Counted from the stretch's first letter, positions 53,524-62,220 are shown. The stretch is DNA of 64,000 nucleotides from CAYPXJ01 sp964414595 (GCA_964414595.1 CAYPXJ010000003.1:1-64000); one strand, 5' to 3'. The notes: a model not told the origin generated them from the sequence alone. Numbers and translations are program-made.

Positions 53524-54447
53524 TTAGCCTATCTCTTGGCCCCCGTCAATTACCTGACTTTGCGCCCGGAAACGCCCCTGCTCCAGCGAGGCGGGAATAT
53601 GCTTATCCTGCATATAGTTCACATAAGTCTGCATAGAGAGATCGTCGCCAAAATGGAGGACTCCGCGCCACACCAGACCTTTAAAAAGCATTTCGCTAAG
53701 CGACTTATTATAGGCTTCTAAATTATAGGGCAGCGAGGCAAGAAACAGTGTGCCAGCGTAATCCTCACGTCGTAGCGCTTCCTCAATTTTTTTCGTGAGC
53801 GCTTTATCCTGCACCTGCGGCTTCAGTTCTTTCCATTTTTTTCGGGCGTGTTCGTAAATCGCCTTCTCATGCGCATCGTTAATGGGTTTAAAACCCATTT
53901 TCATCCAGGTAGAGGCGCCGCGATTGTTGCCGCTCATAGAATCTGCATCCAGCGTGATGCCCATAAATCCTTCCCACTGAGCAAGCTTAACTAAACGCGC
54001 CAATATATGCGGCCCTATAGACTTTTTCTGATAGCCGTTATTCTCTCCCAAACCATTTACGCCCAAACTACTAATTTTTACAAAATCCTCTTCTACAGAA
54101 AAATGAAGCCACGCAAGTGCGGTATAATCTACGTCATACCAATCCAGCGCGATATGATTTAGCGTCGCACGCGTCGCGTCCGGATCATTATTCTCTTTAC
54201 GGAATACCACGCGCATCATCGGGTGTTTCATATCTTCAGCCAGTGCAGGAATTTCTTGAAAGAAGTGCGCGAAAAAACTTTCCGGCGAAAGATGGAACGA
54301 AGCGTCTTTTTTCCATAATGGCAGCGCTTCGCTGATGCGAAGCGGATCTTCGTCCATTTTATTATGCTTTGTATAAGAGTTAAGGCTGAAGCGTATATTA
54401 CCTTCAGCAACAAGCATTTCCAAATTTTTGGGCGAAGTGGTTTTCAT
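53524..54447 (-). CDS. Hypothetical protein with GNAT-like features, paralogue of the upstream gene
   Basis: 307 residues. The middle (about 130-195) runs GENNGYQKKSIGPHILARLV then GFMGITLDADSMSGNNRGASTW and MKMGFKP, which resembles a GNAT acetyltransferase core (acetyl-CoA loop followed by the N-x-x-A-x-x-[WF]-x-x-x-G-F strand). The C-terminal third is helical, ending VLHFGDDLSMQTYVNYMQD, similar to TFHLQDEMSLRLLRSYLLD of its upstream neighbour. The ATG overlaps that gene's stop by four bases. Not recognised; enzyme activity is inference. Confidence 0.68.
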   Translation of the reverse strand: MKTTSPKNLEMLVAEGNIRFSLNSYTKHNKMDEDPLRISEALPLWKKDASFHLSPESFFAHFFQEIPALAEDMKHPMMRVVFRKENNDPDATRATLNHIALDWYDVDYTALAWLHFSVEEDFVKISSLGVNGLGENNGYQKKSIGPHILARLVKLAQWEGFMGITLDADSMSGNNRGASTWMKMGFKPINDAHEKAIYEHARKKWKELKPQVQDKALTKKIEEALRREDYAGTLFLASLPYNLEAYNKSLSEMLFKGLVWRGVLHFGDDLSMQTYVNYMQDKHIPASLEQGRFRAQSQVIDGGQEIG

Positions 54448-55277
54448 AAATCCGTATCCAGCGCGCGCCCGCGTTTTGTATCCAGCAAATAGCTACGTAG
54501 TAATCGCAGCGACATTTCATCCTGCAGATGAAAGGTGCCTTCAAATTCTTTGCCGTCAAAGAAATGCGTCAACGTATGTACCAGCTCCGCCGGTAATGTG
54601 TTTTTCCACTTTGGTGATTGTATGATCTCAATAAGCGCCACCAGCGCATAAGGATGGTGCGGCGGGGATTGCAGAAGGTCATCCAACGCCTTCACCACAT
54701 CTTCTGCGCGAGGTTCTGAAACAAAATCTGGCCGCATCGTTTTCCATTCGCGCGCAAGCTGCGACCAAAATTGATCGCCCCCTCTTTTCGTGCGCAGCAT
54801 ACCGCCCATTTTCGGCCAGACTTGTATGCCGTTATTTATCTCCAGGTCACCTTCTTCCGTGGTGCGCGCGGTGAAATCCATGCGCGTATATCCAAGCTCT
54901 TTGCAGAGCTCGGCCATATTGCGCCATGCCACAGCGCCCATGCGATCTTCTGCGGGGCTATGCTTCGCCACGTTATAAAGTTTTGGCTGAACCTTGGGGC
55001 TTTGCTCCAAATACAAAAACGCTTGGCCCGCGGCGTCAACCCTATTTGGATGGCGATAGAAACAGCGCAGTTCGGTATAGAGCGGTAGTGCGAATTCGCA
55101 CTCTATTCTTAAGTCGTAACGCGATTCATAACCGCGATGCAAAATCTCGATGAGTCTTTCCTGCGTGATGCTGCAAAGCGGGCTATGTTCCCAATAATCG
55201 GCGATTTGCCTTTCCTTCAAGGAGTGGCGGTTTTTGCCCAGAAAAACGATATCGGCCCGTGATGGCGCTTTAAGCAT
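54444..55277 (-). CDS. Hypothetical protein, paralogue of 53524-54447
   Basis: 277 residues, soluble. A middle region with LCKELGYTRMDFTART and INNGIQVWPKMGG matches the GNAT-like stretch of the downstream gene, though the acetyl-CoA loop is not obvious. Helical C-terminus with FHLQDEMSLRLL. First gene of a two-gene operon inserted between ihfA and fabH; a perfect TTAA-N7-TTAA site lies about 35 nt upstream. Function unknown. Confidence 0.68.
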   Translation of the reverse strand: MLKAPSRADIVFLGKNRHSLKERQIADYWEHSPLCSITQERLIEILHRGYESRYDLRIECEFALPLYTELRCFYRHPNRVDAAGQAFLYLEQSPKVQPKLYNVAKHSPAEDRMGAVAWRNMAELCKELGYTRMDFTARTTEEGDLEINNGIQVWPKMGGMLRTKRGGDQFWSQLAREWKTMRPDFVSEPRAEDVVKALDDLLQSPPHHPYALVALIEIIQSPKWKNTLPAELVHTLTHFFDGKEFEGTFHLQDEMSLRLLRSYLLDTKRGRALDTDL

Positions 55278-55310
55278 GGTATCCCCCGCTAAAGCATACC
55301 ACGAAGCCGG

Positions 55311-55325
55311 TTAAGGATTCGTTAA
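55311..55325 (-). promoter_or_regulatory. CtrA site upstream of the 55277-53524 operon
   Basis: TTAA-GGATTCG-TTAA, exact N7 spacing. Minus-strand TATGCT follows after about 10 nt, so the site sits where a -35 element would. It lies between the fabH stop and the operon start. Confidence 0.65.
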
Positions 55326-55327
55326 CG

Positions 55328-56311
55328 CTACCACCGCACGACGACGGTTCCCCAGCTCATACCGCCGCCGATCGCGGTCAAAACCACCAGATCGCCCTGC
55401 TTGATACGGCCGTCTTTCGCCGCTACCGCGAGCGCCAGCGGAATCGATGCCGCGGACGTATTCGCATGCAGCGCCACCGTGCTGATGAGTTTCTCGCCCG
55501 GTAAGCCGAGCTTTTTCATCGTCGCGTCGAGAATGCGTTGATTCGCCTGATGCGGCACCACCCAATCAACTTCCGCCGCGGTAACGCCCGCGCGTGTAAG
55601 CGCGATTTCCACCGATTCGGCCATTTTTGTCGCCGCCATTTTGAATACTTCGCGGCCTTGCATATGGATAAAGCCGGTTTTGCCGCCCGCCTGCCCCGGC
55701 CCACCATCGACATAAAGTATGTCGCGCGTCGCGCCGTCCGCGTCCAAATGCGCAGAAAGAATCCCGCGTTCTGCGGCAATCTGCGCACTCAGCACCACCG
55801 CGCCCGCGCCATCGCCGAACAGCACGCAGGTGTTGCGATCTTTCCAATCCACAATGCGCGAAAGCGCATCCGCGCCAATCACCAGCGCGTGCTGATAATT
55901 GCCCGATTTTAACAGCGCGTCCGCCGTCGCCAGCGCGTAAGCAAATCCCGCGCAAACCGCCTGCACATCCATCACCGCCGCCGGGCCAACTTCCAATAAC
56001 GCCTGCACGCGCGCCGCGGTGGCAGGGAAAGTATTATCCGGCGTCGTAGTGGCCACCAAAATCAAATCGATATCGCGCGGTTTGAGGTTCGCCGCTTCCA
56101 GCGCCTTACGCGCCGCCGCCGCCGCCATATCGGAGGTGCATTCCTCCTCCGCGATGATATGGCGCTGCGTGATGCCGGTGCGCTCGCGAATCCATTCGTC
56201 GTTGGTATCCACGGTTTTCGCCAAATCGGCGTTGGTCACGCGCTTTTTGGGCAGATAGCTGCCGACGCCGGCGATAATCGTGCGGATTTGGGGTACGTTT
56301 TTTGAGGCCAT
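55328..56311 (-). CDS. fabH: 3-oxoacyl-[ACP] synthase III
   Basis: Condenses acetyl-CoA with malonyl-ACP to start fatty acid synthesis. 327 residues with the Cys-His-Asn triad: Cys in DVQAVCAGFAYAL (about 119), His in VVPHQANQRI (about 250), and Asn in ALHANTSAASIPLAL (about 280); GDGAGAVVL and GGGMSWGTVVVRW are family markers. ATG 56311 is the usual start (MASKN...TIIAGVGSYLP). Downstream of plsX in the conserved order, with a Pho-box gene inserted between. Confidence 0.96.
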   Translation of the reverse strand: MASKNVPQIRTIIAGVGSYLPKKRVTNADLAKTVDTNDEWIRERTGITQRHIIAEEECTSDMAAAAARKALEAANLKPRDIDLILVATTTPDNTFPATAARVQALLEVGPAAVMDVQAVCAGFAYALATADALLKSGNYQHALVIGADALSRIVDWKDRNTCVLFGDGAGAVVLSAQIAAERGILSAHLDADGATRDILYVDGGPGQAGGKTGFIHMQGREVFKMAATKMAESVEIALTRAGVTAAEVDWVVPHQANQRILDATMKKLGLPGEKLISTVALHANTSAASIPLALAVAAKDGRIKQGDLVVLTAIGGGMSWGTVVVRW

Positions 56312-56359
56312 AACCCTGTAGTTATAATGACTTACTTGCTTGTGTCTAGCAGTCCCTCG

Positions 56360-56377
56360 CTGTCATCAAATTGTCAT
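56360..56377 (+). promoter_or_regulatory. Pho box (PhoB site) of the gene at 56413
   Basis: CTGTCAT-CAAA-TTGTCAT, one mismatch from the PhoB consensus. GAGAAT (56388-56393) follows after exactly 10 nt; GGGAGAGG is the ribosome site before the ATG at 56413. Confidence 0.85.
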
Positions 56378-56412
56378 ATTTTTATGCGAGAATTTAGAAA
56401 TGGGAGAGGCCC

Positions 56413-57000
56413 ATGGCCAAAGAACATATTCGAGATCGATTTTTCGCCGCTCAGGCTGAATTTAAAGCCGCAGAAAAAGATCTGAAGGCAGAAAACAAAC
56501 AGCTCGAGAATTTTCTCGAAAAGCTTTTCGCACCGGGGCTACAACCCCATTTATCTGTAAAGATGAAAACTCACGTTACCTACTATGATAAAGCAAAATA
56601 TTATAGCGGTGAAATTTGTTGCGTTTTAGAAAAAGACGACAACATCGCCACGCTTTATCACCAATCTAGTAATTATTTAAGCGCAGCAAATGAGCCTTAT
56701 AACCCAAAGAAAGAATCAGAAACCAGTTTTCGTTATCGCACGGAAAAACAATCAAAATACCAAGGCGAAATCGCCGTCTTTGAAGATATAAAAGCGCGAC
56801 TGGAAAAAGCCGGCATGAAAAAATGTGCATTTTCCATTTCCGAAAATGGCGAAATTTTTTCTCTCACATTCCGCTTCGATGGCGAACGCTGGAAAGAGCA
56901 GTTTAAGGCCGCCATCAAAGGCGAAGAATTCACACCGCCAAAAGGTCCGGAAACACTTTCCGACGCCGCTGCAAAATCTCAACAACGCGGCGTGGAATAA
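56413..57000 (+). CDS. Hypothetical protein with its own Pho box between fabH and plsX
   Basis: 195 residues: N-terminal coiled coil (about 10-40, AQAEFKAAEKDLKAENKQLENFLEKL) and a mixed C-terminal domain, no signal peptide. It is transcribed opposite to its neighbours fabH and plsX, and a remnant of a repeat element follows its stop. Not recognised. Confidence 0.72.
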   Translation: MAKEHIRDRFFAAQAEFKAAEKDLKAENKQLENFLEKLFAPGLQPHLSVKMKTHVTYYDKAKYYSGEICCVLEKDDNIATLYHQSSNYLSAANEPYNPKKESETSFRYRTEKQSKYQGEIAVFEDIKARLEKAGMKKCAFSISENGEIFSLTFRFDGERWKEQFKAAIKGEEFTPPKGPETLSDAAAKSQQRGVE

Positions 57001-57001
57001 G

Positions 57002-57040
57002 AATTCTTAACCGGCATTTGCAGCACGGCCTAGTAGAATT
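57002..57040. repeat. CTAG-arm palindromic element, minimal remnant
   Basis: AATTC and GAATT bound a 39-base stretch that keeps the right arm GGCCTAG-TA-GAATT but has no left CTAG and no core. Confidence 0.55.
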
Positions 57041-57046
57041 TATATA

Positions 57047-58138
57047 TTAAGCCCGTCCGGGCTCGCTCATCACCGGCGCTGGCGCTTTCGCCGCACCCAT
57101 ATGTTTCGCGATACCATTGCCGCCGTGCGAACGCTGCATTTCTTCGCTGATCAGCTCATTGATATTATGTTTCGCGATTTCCACCGCCACGCCGATCGCG
57201 TTGGCAAAACCGAGCCCGTCCATTCCGCCGTGGCTTTTCACCACGATGCCGTTAAGGCCAACAAGCATCGCACCGTTATAATGGCGTGGGTCGAGGCGTT
57301 TGAAGAGCATCGTCAGCGCCGGTCGGCAAAATAAATAACCAATTTTTGAAAGCAGCGAACTGCGGAACGCCATCTTCAAAAAATGCGCGCAGAGATCGCC
57401 CACGCCTTCCGCCGTTTTGAGCGCAACGTTACCGGCGAATCCATCCGCCACCACAACATCTACTTTGCCGCAGGCGATATCATGGCCTTCGACATAGCCG
57501 TGGAACGAAAGCGGCAGATCGGTTTTCTTCAGGCGCTCATGCGTTTCGCGAATCACATCATTGCCCTTCGTTTCTTCCGAGCCGACATTGAGCAGGCCGA
57601 TGCGCGGTTTTTCGTGCCCGAGCACCGCGCGCGCGAACGCATCGCCCATCACCGCGAATTGAAATAAATGTTCGGAGGTGCAATCGAGATTCGCGCCGAG
57701 ATCGAGCATCACGCAATCGCCATATTTTGTGGGAACCGTTGAAACAATCGCGGGGCGATCGATGCCGGGAAGTGTGCGGAGTTGCAGCCGCGCAATCGCC
57801 ATCAGCGCGCCGGTATTGCCGGCAGAAACGATGCCCTGCGCTTTGCCCTCTTTCACCGCGGCGATCGCTTCCCACATGCTGGAGCCTTTGCCCCCACGCA
57901 GCGCGGCGGAGGGTTTTTCGTCATTGGCGATTCTTTTTTCGCAATGAATCACGGTCGAACAAGCGGGGAGTTTTTTATAATTTTTGACCAGCGGCGCCAA
58001 ACGCGCTTCGTCGCCGTAAATCAAATAATGAATGCCGGGATAGCGATCGCGCGCATCGGCAGCGGCTTCGATAACCGATTCCGGGGCTTTATCGCCGCCC
58101 ATGGCATCCAGTGCGAGAGTGAGTGTAGTTTCAGGCAT
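57047..58138 (-). CDS. plsX: Phosphate acyltransferase PlsX
   Basis: Converts acyl-ACP to acyl-phosphate for phospholipid synthesis. 363 residues with the PlsX N-terminus LTLALDAMGGDKAPESVIEAA, the AGNTGALM loop, SEETKGNDVIRETHERL, and GMDGLGFANAI near the end. Starts at ATG 58138, downstream of rpmF as in most bacteria. Confidence 0.96.
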   Translation of the reverse strand: MPETTLTLALDAMGGDKAPESVIEAAADARDRYPGIHYLIYGDEARLAPLVKNYKKLPACSTVIHCEKRIANDEKPSAALRGGKGSSMWEAIAAVKEGKAQGIVSAGNTGALMAIARLQLRTLPGIDRPAIVSTVPTKYGDCVMLDLGANLDCTSEHLFQFAVMGDAFARAVLGHEKPRIGLLNVGSEETKGNDVIRETHERLKKTDLPLSFHGYVEGHDIACGKVDVVVADGFAGNVALKTAEGVGDLCAHFLKMAFRSSLLSKIGYLFCRPALTMLFKRLDPRHYNGAMLVGLNGIVVKSHGGMDGLGFANAIGVAVEIAKHNINELISEEMQRSHGGNGIAKHMGAAKAPAPVMSEPGRA

Positions 58139-58217
58139 GGCTCACTCTTATGCTATCGTGCGTAGCCGTCAAGTTGAAAGGAATAATGAATAGGGATTTA
58201 GAAATGAAGTTGGAATT

Positions 58218-58339
58218 CGCCTGCGCTAGGCTGAGGCAAATGCGCTGGCTTTCGAGAACCGGAGCACAGCGTACTTCTTGGGTACGTGAGCACCGGAAGC
58301 ACAGAAAGCCAAGCAAGTTGGCCAGCATAGTAGCAGGCG
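58218..58339. repeat. CTAG-arm palindromic element, full copy
   Basis: Outer arms CGCCTGC / GCAGGCG with G-CTAGGCTGAGGCA / TTGGCCAGCATAG-TA inside. Core has AGCGTAC-TTCTTGG-GTACGTGAGC. Between plsX and rpmF, six bases from the rpmF stop. Confidence 0.85.
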
Positions 58340-58345
58340 CCTGCG

Positions 58346-58537
58346 TTATTCTTTTGTTTCGCGGTCCACGGTCGCGAAAATTTCGCGGCCTTTATAATAG
58401 CCATCCATCGAGATGTGGTGCGGCAGTTTATATTCGCCGGTGGTTGCGTCTTCGACGACGTTTAAGTTTTTCAGCGCAAGGTGCGAGCGACGCATATTGC
58501 GGCATGATTTGGTTGTTTTTGCCTTAGGTACTGCCAT
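58346..58537 (-). CDS. rpmF: 50S ribosomal protein L32
   Basis: 63 residues, MAVPKAKTTKSCRNMRRSHLAL as in all alphaproteobacterial L32 proteins, with YKLPHHISMDGYYKGREI in the C-terminal half. Precedes plsX in the conserved order. Ribosome site AAAGAGG before the ATG. Confidence 0.96.
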   Translation of the reverse strand: MAVPKAKTTKSCRNMRRSHLALKNLNVVEDATTGEYKLPHHISMDGYYKGREIFATVDRETKE

Positions 58538-58598
58538 GGTGACCTCTTTTTAGTTGTCCGTTGTTCGTTGTCCGTTTATATAGGAAGGCGGGCTTATA

Positions 58599-59108
58599 AT
58601 GCATCCTTTCACGAAAATCCAGCAATTTCTGCGCCGAACCGGGGGCTTAGCGGCCTTACTTCTGCTTGGGGCGGGGCTAACCGCCTGTGTGGCGCGGGAA
58701 AATGAGAGCGGATATGTGCGCGCCATGGCGGATTTCTCACAAATTACGCCGGGCCAGAGCACGGCCGAGGACGTGATTCGTCTGCTCGGCTCACCCTCCT
58801 CGCGTGCCAGCTACGGTAAGCCGACCTGGTATTATATCAGCACGAAATCCGAGCAAACCGCCTTTTATAAGCCGGAAATCACCGATCAGGGCGTTGTGGA
58901 AATCATTTTTACCCCCGAAGGCGTGGTGGAAGCGGTGAATACGAAGGGTATCGGCGATCGTCGTGATTTGGCCTTTGAAAAGAATACCACACCCACCGAA
59001 GGCAACAGCATGAATATCATCCAGCAACTTCTGGGTAATTTGGGCCGGTTTAACCCCGGCGGCGGTCGCGGTTACGATCGCGGACGCGAGGGCGGCCCGC
59101 CGATTTGA
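58599..59108 (+). CDS. bamE: Outer membrane assembly lipoprotein BamE (SmpA/OmlA)
   Basis: 169 residues. A lipoprotein signal LLLLGAGLTAC (lipobox LTAC, Cys about 30) followed by the SmpA/OmlA domain: ADFSQITPGQSTAEDVIRLLGSPSS and SYGKPTWYYIS, then EIIFTPEGVVEAV. The Gly/Arg-rich tail (GGGRGYDRGREGG) is an extra. Supports the BAM machine that inserts beta-barrel proteins. Divergent from rpmF; its upstream gap of 61 bases should contain both promoters. Confidence 0.92.
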   Translation: MHPFTKIQQFLRRTGGLAALLLLGAGLTACVARENESGYVRAMADFSQITPGQSTAEDVIRLLGSPSSRASYGKPTWYYISTKSEQTAFYKPEITDQGVVEIIFTPEGVVEAVNTKGIGDRRDLAFEKNTTPTEGNSMNIIQQLLGNLGRFNPGGGRGYDRGREGGPPI

Positions 59109-59109
59109 T

Positions 59110-59130
59110 ACACTTTCAAAATGATAGTGT
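59110..59130 (+). terminator. Stem-loop after bamE
   Basis: ACACT-T-TCA-AAA-TGA-T-AGTGT, an eight-base-pair stem with one T/T mismatch and a 3-nt loop directly after the bamE stop. No long T-run. Confidence 0.35.
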
Positions 59131-59223
59131 GCGATCTATTTCGCTTCTATCTCTCTGATTTATTTAAAATTCTTTCTTCTTTCCTAAAGCGTTGAAATAA
59201 AAACTCAAAAAATCTGCGCTCTG

Positions 59224-59238
59224 TTAACTTTTTATTAA
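59224..59238 (+). promoter_or_regulatory. CtrA site upstream of the gene at 59287
   Basis: TTAA-CTTTTTA-TTAA with exact N7 spacing, followed by AC and ten bases later TAATTT as a possible -10. 49 nt before the ATG. Confidence 0.7.
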
Positions 59239-59286
59239 CAGATTTCCGGTAATTTGGAGTTATCACCTGATGTAAGGAGAAGGAAA

Positions 59287-59742
59287 ATGCCTCAGATTCA
59301 AGGCGGAGCAGGTTCAGAAAAACTGGTGCCCCAGGGCGCGAAGAAAGACGTTGCTGCCCGCGTCCAGAAATCCAGCTCGCAGATGCTGGTTATTTGCGAT
59401 ATCGCCGATCAGATTCCCACACAGCTTATCAGCCAGCTGGGCGAACGCGGTATTCAGATTGAAGTGATTAAGCCAACGGAAATTCAGCGTTTCAAAGGCC
59501 GGAAAGATATCGCCGCGGTTATCAGCGTGCCGGTACTCGAAAAAGAATCGGGTTTTGAAGTGCTCGAGCATATGCGCGCGCTGGTTGGCAAACGCAAGCC
59601 GATGTTTATTTACACGCGTGAGGGCCATAGCCCATCGCTGATTGAACAGGCGATGCGTTTCTGCATCCCGCTCGTGGGCAATATGCAGGATATTATTGCA
59701 CTCGCGGGCCTTGGTAAGCCGGATACAGCGACGGCGCATTAA
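59287..59742 (+). CDS. Hypothetical protein with a receiver-like alpha/beta fold
   Basis: 151 residues from ATG 59287, which has a strong AAGGAGAAGG site; the longer frame to 59254 is rejected. The sequence alternates strands and helices in receiver style (MLVICDIADQIPTQLISQLG, AAVISVPVLEKESGFEVLEHMR, KPMFIYTREG, IPLVGNMQDIIALA), but no phospho-acceptor Asp or acidic pair is clear, so it is a pseudo-receiver at best. A perfect CtrA-type site lies upstream. Function unknown. Confidence 0.72.
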   Translation: MPQIQGGAGSEKLVPQGAKKDVAARVQKSSSQMLVICDIADQIPTQLISQLGERGIQIEVIKPTEIQRFKGRKDIAAVISVPVLEKESGFEVLEHMRALVGKRKPMFIYTREGHSPSLIEQAMRFCIPLVGNMQDIIALAGLGKPDTATAH

Positions 59743-59788
59743 TCATACAGCTATAGACTAAGCTATCGCTTCCGCGCATAATCGCGTT

Positions 59789-60550
59789 ATGCGTTTTCTC
59801 ACACTTCTTGCCTTACTTTTATTTTCTTCTGCACACGCAGAGGATCAAGTTCCCAAAACCGCCTTCGGTAATTTATTTCACACGCGGCCAATGGTGGTGG
59901 AGCTTTACACCTCGCAGGGCTGCAGCTCCTGCCCGCCGGCCGATGCGTTTCTTGCCGAGCTTTCCAAAGACCCTGATATTCTTGCCCTCTCCTTCCATGT
60001 TGATTACTGGGATTACGAAGGCTGGAAAGATCCCTTTTCGCTCGAGCAAGCCACCAATCGCCAGCGCCTTTATAACCGTGTGCTCGGCGTCGGTGGCCTT
60101 TTCACGCCGCAAATGGTAGTGGAAGGATACCGCACCGAAGTTGGCAGCAAGCAAAACGCTGTCCGCCAGTTAATTCAGGATGCGAAATTCAACGCGCCAA
60201 CAATTCCCGTGCGCTTTTCTTATTCGCCCGAGCGCGCCGCAATCACCGTGCATATCGCCGGTGCAGACGATGGTTTATTCATGGAAAATCTGCCGCAACA
60301 TGCGGATGTATGGCTCGCCACCGTCAATCGCGGGTACGAAACACGTATCGATGGCGGCGAAAATGTCGGCAAGATTTTGAAAGACGTGAATGTGGTGACG
60401 CGTTTGGATCGTTTGACGCAGTGGCATCGCCGCACCCTCGTGCAGGAGCTCGATGCGCGCAACATGCGCTCGGAAGGCGTGGCGATTATCGTTCAGGAAG
60501 AAAATCAGGGTCGCATTCTTGGCGCGGGCCTGCAATGGTTCACGCGCTAA
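59789..60550 (+). CDS. DUF1223 family protein, secreted thioredoxin-like fold
   Basis: 253 residues with a signal peptide (MRFLTLLALLLFSSAHA). The DUF1223 signature VVELYTSQGCSSCPPADAFLAEL places a C-x-x-C after the first strand, as in thioredoxins, followed by SFHVDYWDYEGWKDPFS and VGGLFTPQMVVEGYRTE. Role unknown; likely a periplasmic redox or metal protein. Its stop abuts the convergent gene's stop. Confidence 0.9.
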   Translation: MRFLTLLALLLFSSAHAEDQVPKTAFGNLFHTRPMVVELYTSQGCSSCPPADAFLAELSKDPDILALSFHVDYWDYEGWKDPFSLEQATNRQRLYNRVLGVGGLFTPQMVVEGYRTEVGSKQNAVRQLIQDAKFNAPTIPVRFSYSPERAAITVHIAGADDGLFMENLPQHADVWLATVNRGYETRIDGGENVGKILKDVNVVTRLDRLTQWHRRTLVQELDARNMRSEGVAIIVQEENQGRILGAGLQWFTR

Positions 60551-61522
60551 TTATTCGCGCTCTTTTTTCGGCATCGAATAGAGGCGCGCTTTTTCTAAAT
60601 TGCTGAGAATCTCTTGAACATGTTCGAGTTTATCAAAATCTTTGGTGCTCATATAGATTTTCCCTTCTTCTGTAAGGGAAAAAATTGCGTTGGGCATATC
60701 TTTTGATAAACGCGTCACCACCCCTAAGGCATCTTCCGGTATAGGATCCATGCCTAGCATTTTGTGTTTCGGGTGGTAACTCCACTTCTCACCAGTAACA
60801 TATTCCAGCTCGCTTTTTATTTTCCGCCAACCCTCTCCCCGACTTTCATCGATGCGTAAACGGTCATTTTGCGCATGTAATATGCTTTCATCAATAATAT
60901 CCAGGCGCCTCATGATTTCCGCTTTTCTTTGTAGCATGCCTTCTTCGATAGAAACGGAAATCAGAACCTGCAGACATCCGTTTTGTTCTTCAAAAAACCT
61001 GGTTTGCAAGAGTCGATTTAATCGCTCTTTCCACACCTCGGCTGAATAGACAGGTTCGCTGCATAATATGGCCAGGCCATTTTTACCATCTCCCTGAATA
61101 TGCCAATCCACCCCCGTTTTTTTTGTAAGAATGGCGCACCAGTCTTCGAGGCTTTCCGCGTTATGTTTGCGCGGATGTTTTTCAGCAAAAAGAAAATCCT
61201 GTTCACGTTTATCCCGAATCCACATGCGTAGCGTTTCAGGGTTAGGAATAACATCTTCCAGTTTATCAAGCGCATCGTCATCGGCGATAAAAGATGGCGG
61301 TATAACAAAAACTTTGCGCGTTTCATCATAGGTCCATTGGCCGCCTGCATATTCTGTAGCCTGATTCACAATGCGCAACAAATATTCGTATTCATGCGGC
61401 TCTACCCCATGAAAATATTTGGCTGGCAAATAATATTCACCACCCTCTTTAACGATGGGATTCTTTTGACGTGTCAGTTTACCAAAATATTCCTGATATT
61501 CCTTAAAATAATCGCCGCTCAT
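60551..61522 (-). CDS. Hypothetical protein with repeated W-x-x-L...TG-x-x-W modules
   Basis: 323 residues, soluble. About three copies of an 80-90 residue module: a helix with L...TG/AG then a W (ATEYAGGQW, KKTGVDW, EYVTGEKW), a variable middle, then a charged G-x-x-[YL] strand and a helix ending in [LM]E..[LI] (e.g. LTEEGKIYMSTKDFDKLEHVQEIL). The upstream gene has one more copy. Its ATG overlaps that gene's stop by four bases. No known family recognised. Confidence 0.68.
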   Translation of the reverse strand: MSGDYFKEYQEYFGKLTRQKNPIVKEGGEYYLPAKYFHGVEPHEYEYLLRIVNQATEYAGGQWTYDETRKVFVIPPSFIADDDALDKLEDVIPNPETLRMWIRDKREQDFLFAEKHPRKHNAESLEDWCAILTKKTGVDWHIQGDGKNGLAILCSEPVYSAEVWKERLNRLLQTRFFEEQNGCLQVLISVSIEEGMLQRKAEIMRRLDIIDESILHAQNDRLRIDESRGEGWRKIKSELEYVTGEKWSYHPKHKMLGMDPIPEDALGVVTRLSKDMPNAIFSLTEEGKIYMSTKDFDKLEHVQEILSNLEKARLYSMPKKERE

Positions 61523-62220
61523 GCTTTACCCTTATCATGGGGGTTATCGCGGCGATGCGTTTCACTCGCCTGCATTTCGGCAAGTTTGCGATAGAGTTCC
61601 AGATTAAGATTCGAAAGCGGGATATGCACACCGCCATCTTTTTCTTGCAGTTTTATTCCCAACGTTTTTTCCAGCTCGTGACGCAATTTTGTAGAGGATT
61701 TTTTTTGCGTGATCAGAACTGTTTTCTGCTGCTTATCGGTAGCGACATAAAAAGCTTCGCCCGTCGTTTCTTCAATCAAATCTTGCCAGGATTCAGGCGA
61801 AAGTTTCGGCTCCACATATCCAAATGAAATAGCGGGCGTCACGCGCTCGTGATCAAATCGTGCATCCCACGCTCCGTGCAACAATTCTTCCTGTTTCTCT
61901 AAAAATTCTTCCTTCGTGATATGTTCGAGCCTGCCTAGCAAATCTTCATCCTGATAAAGCTTTCGCTTAAACGCTATTTCAATGTGCTCCCGAGGAGCCT
62001 TGCCTTCTTCATAACGTCGATAACCAACTTCATGAAATATTTTTTCGCCCAATAAGGCGTTAAGTGTGGCAATAATGACTTCAGGCAAATTTAGCTCAAG
62101 AGGTTTTCTGAAATTTCCCTGCAGCTTTACGCTTTCCCGACCTTCCGAATAAAAAAAGACGTCCTGCTCCAGCAAATACTTGAGCACCATCTGTACCAAA
62201 AATTTCTTATCGCTTTCCAT
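61519..62220 (-). CDS. Hypothetical protein sharing a module with the next gene
   Basis: 233 residues from ATG 62220, chosen over an in-frame TTG at 62238. The N-terminal half is helical and mixed; the C-terminal half (SWQDLIEETTGEAF, then EKDGGVHIPLSNLNLELYRKL) carries one copy of the module found in the downstream gene. First gene of a two-gene minus-strand operon with a perfect TTAA-N7-TTAA site upstream. Function unknown. Confidence 0.68.
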   Translation of the reverse strand: MESDKKFLVQMVLKYLLEQDVFFYSEGRESVKLQGNFRKPLELNLPEVIIATLNALLGEKIFHEVGYRRYEEGKAPREHIEIAFKRKLYQDEDLLGRLEHITKEEFLEKQEELLHGAWDARFDHERVTPAISFGYVEPKLSPESWQDLIEETTGEAFYVATDKQQKTVLITQKKSSTKLRHELEKTLGIKLQEKDGGVHIPLSNLNLELYRKLAEMQASETHRRDNPHDKGKA

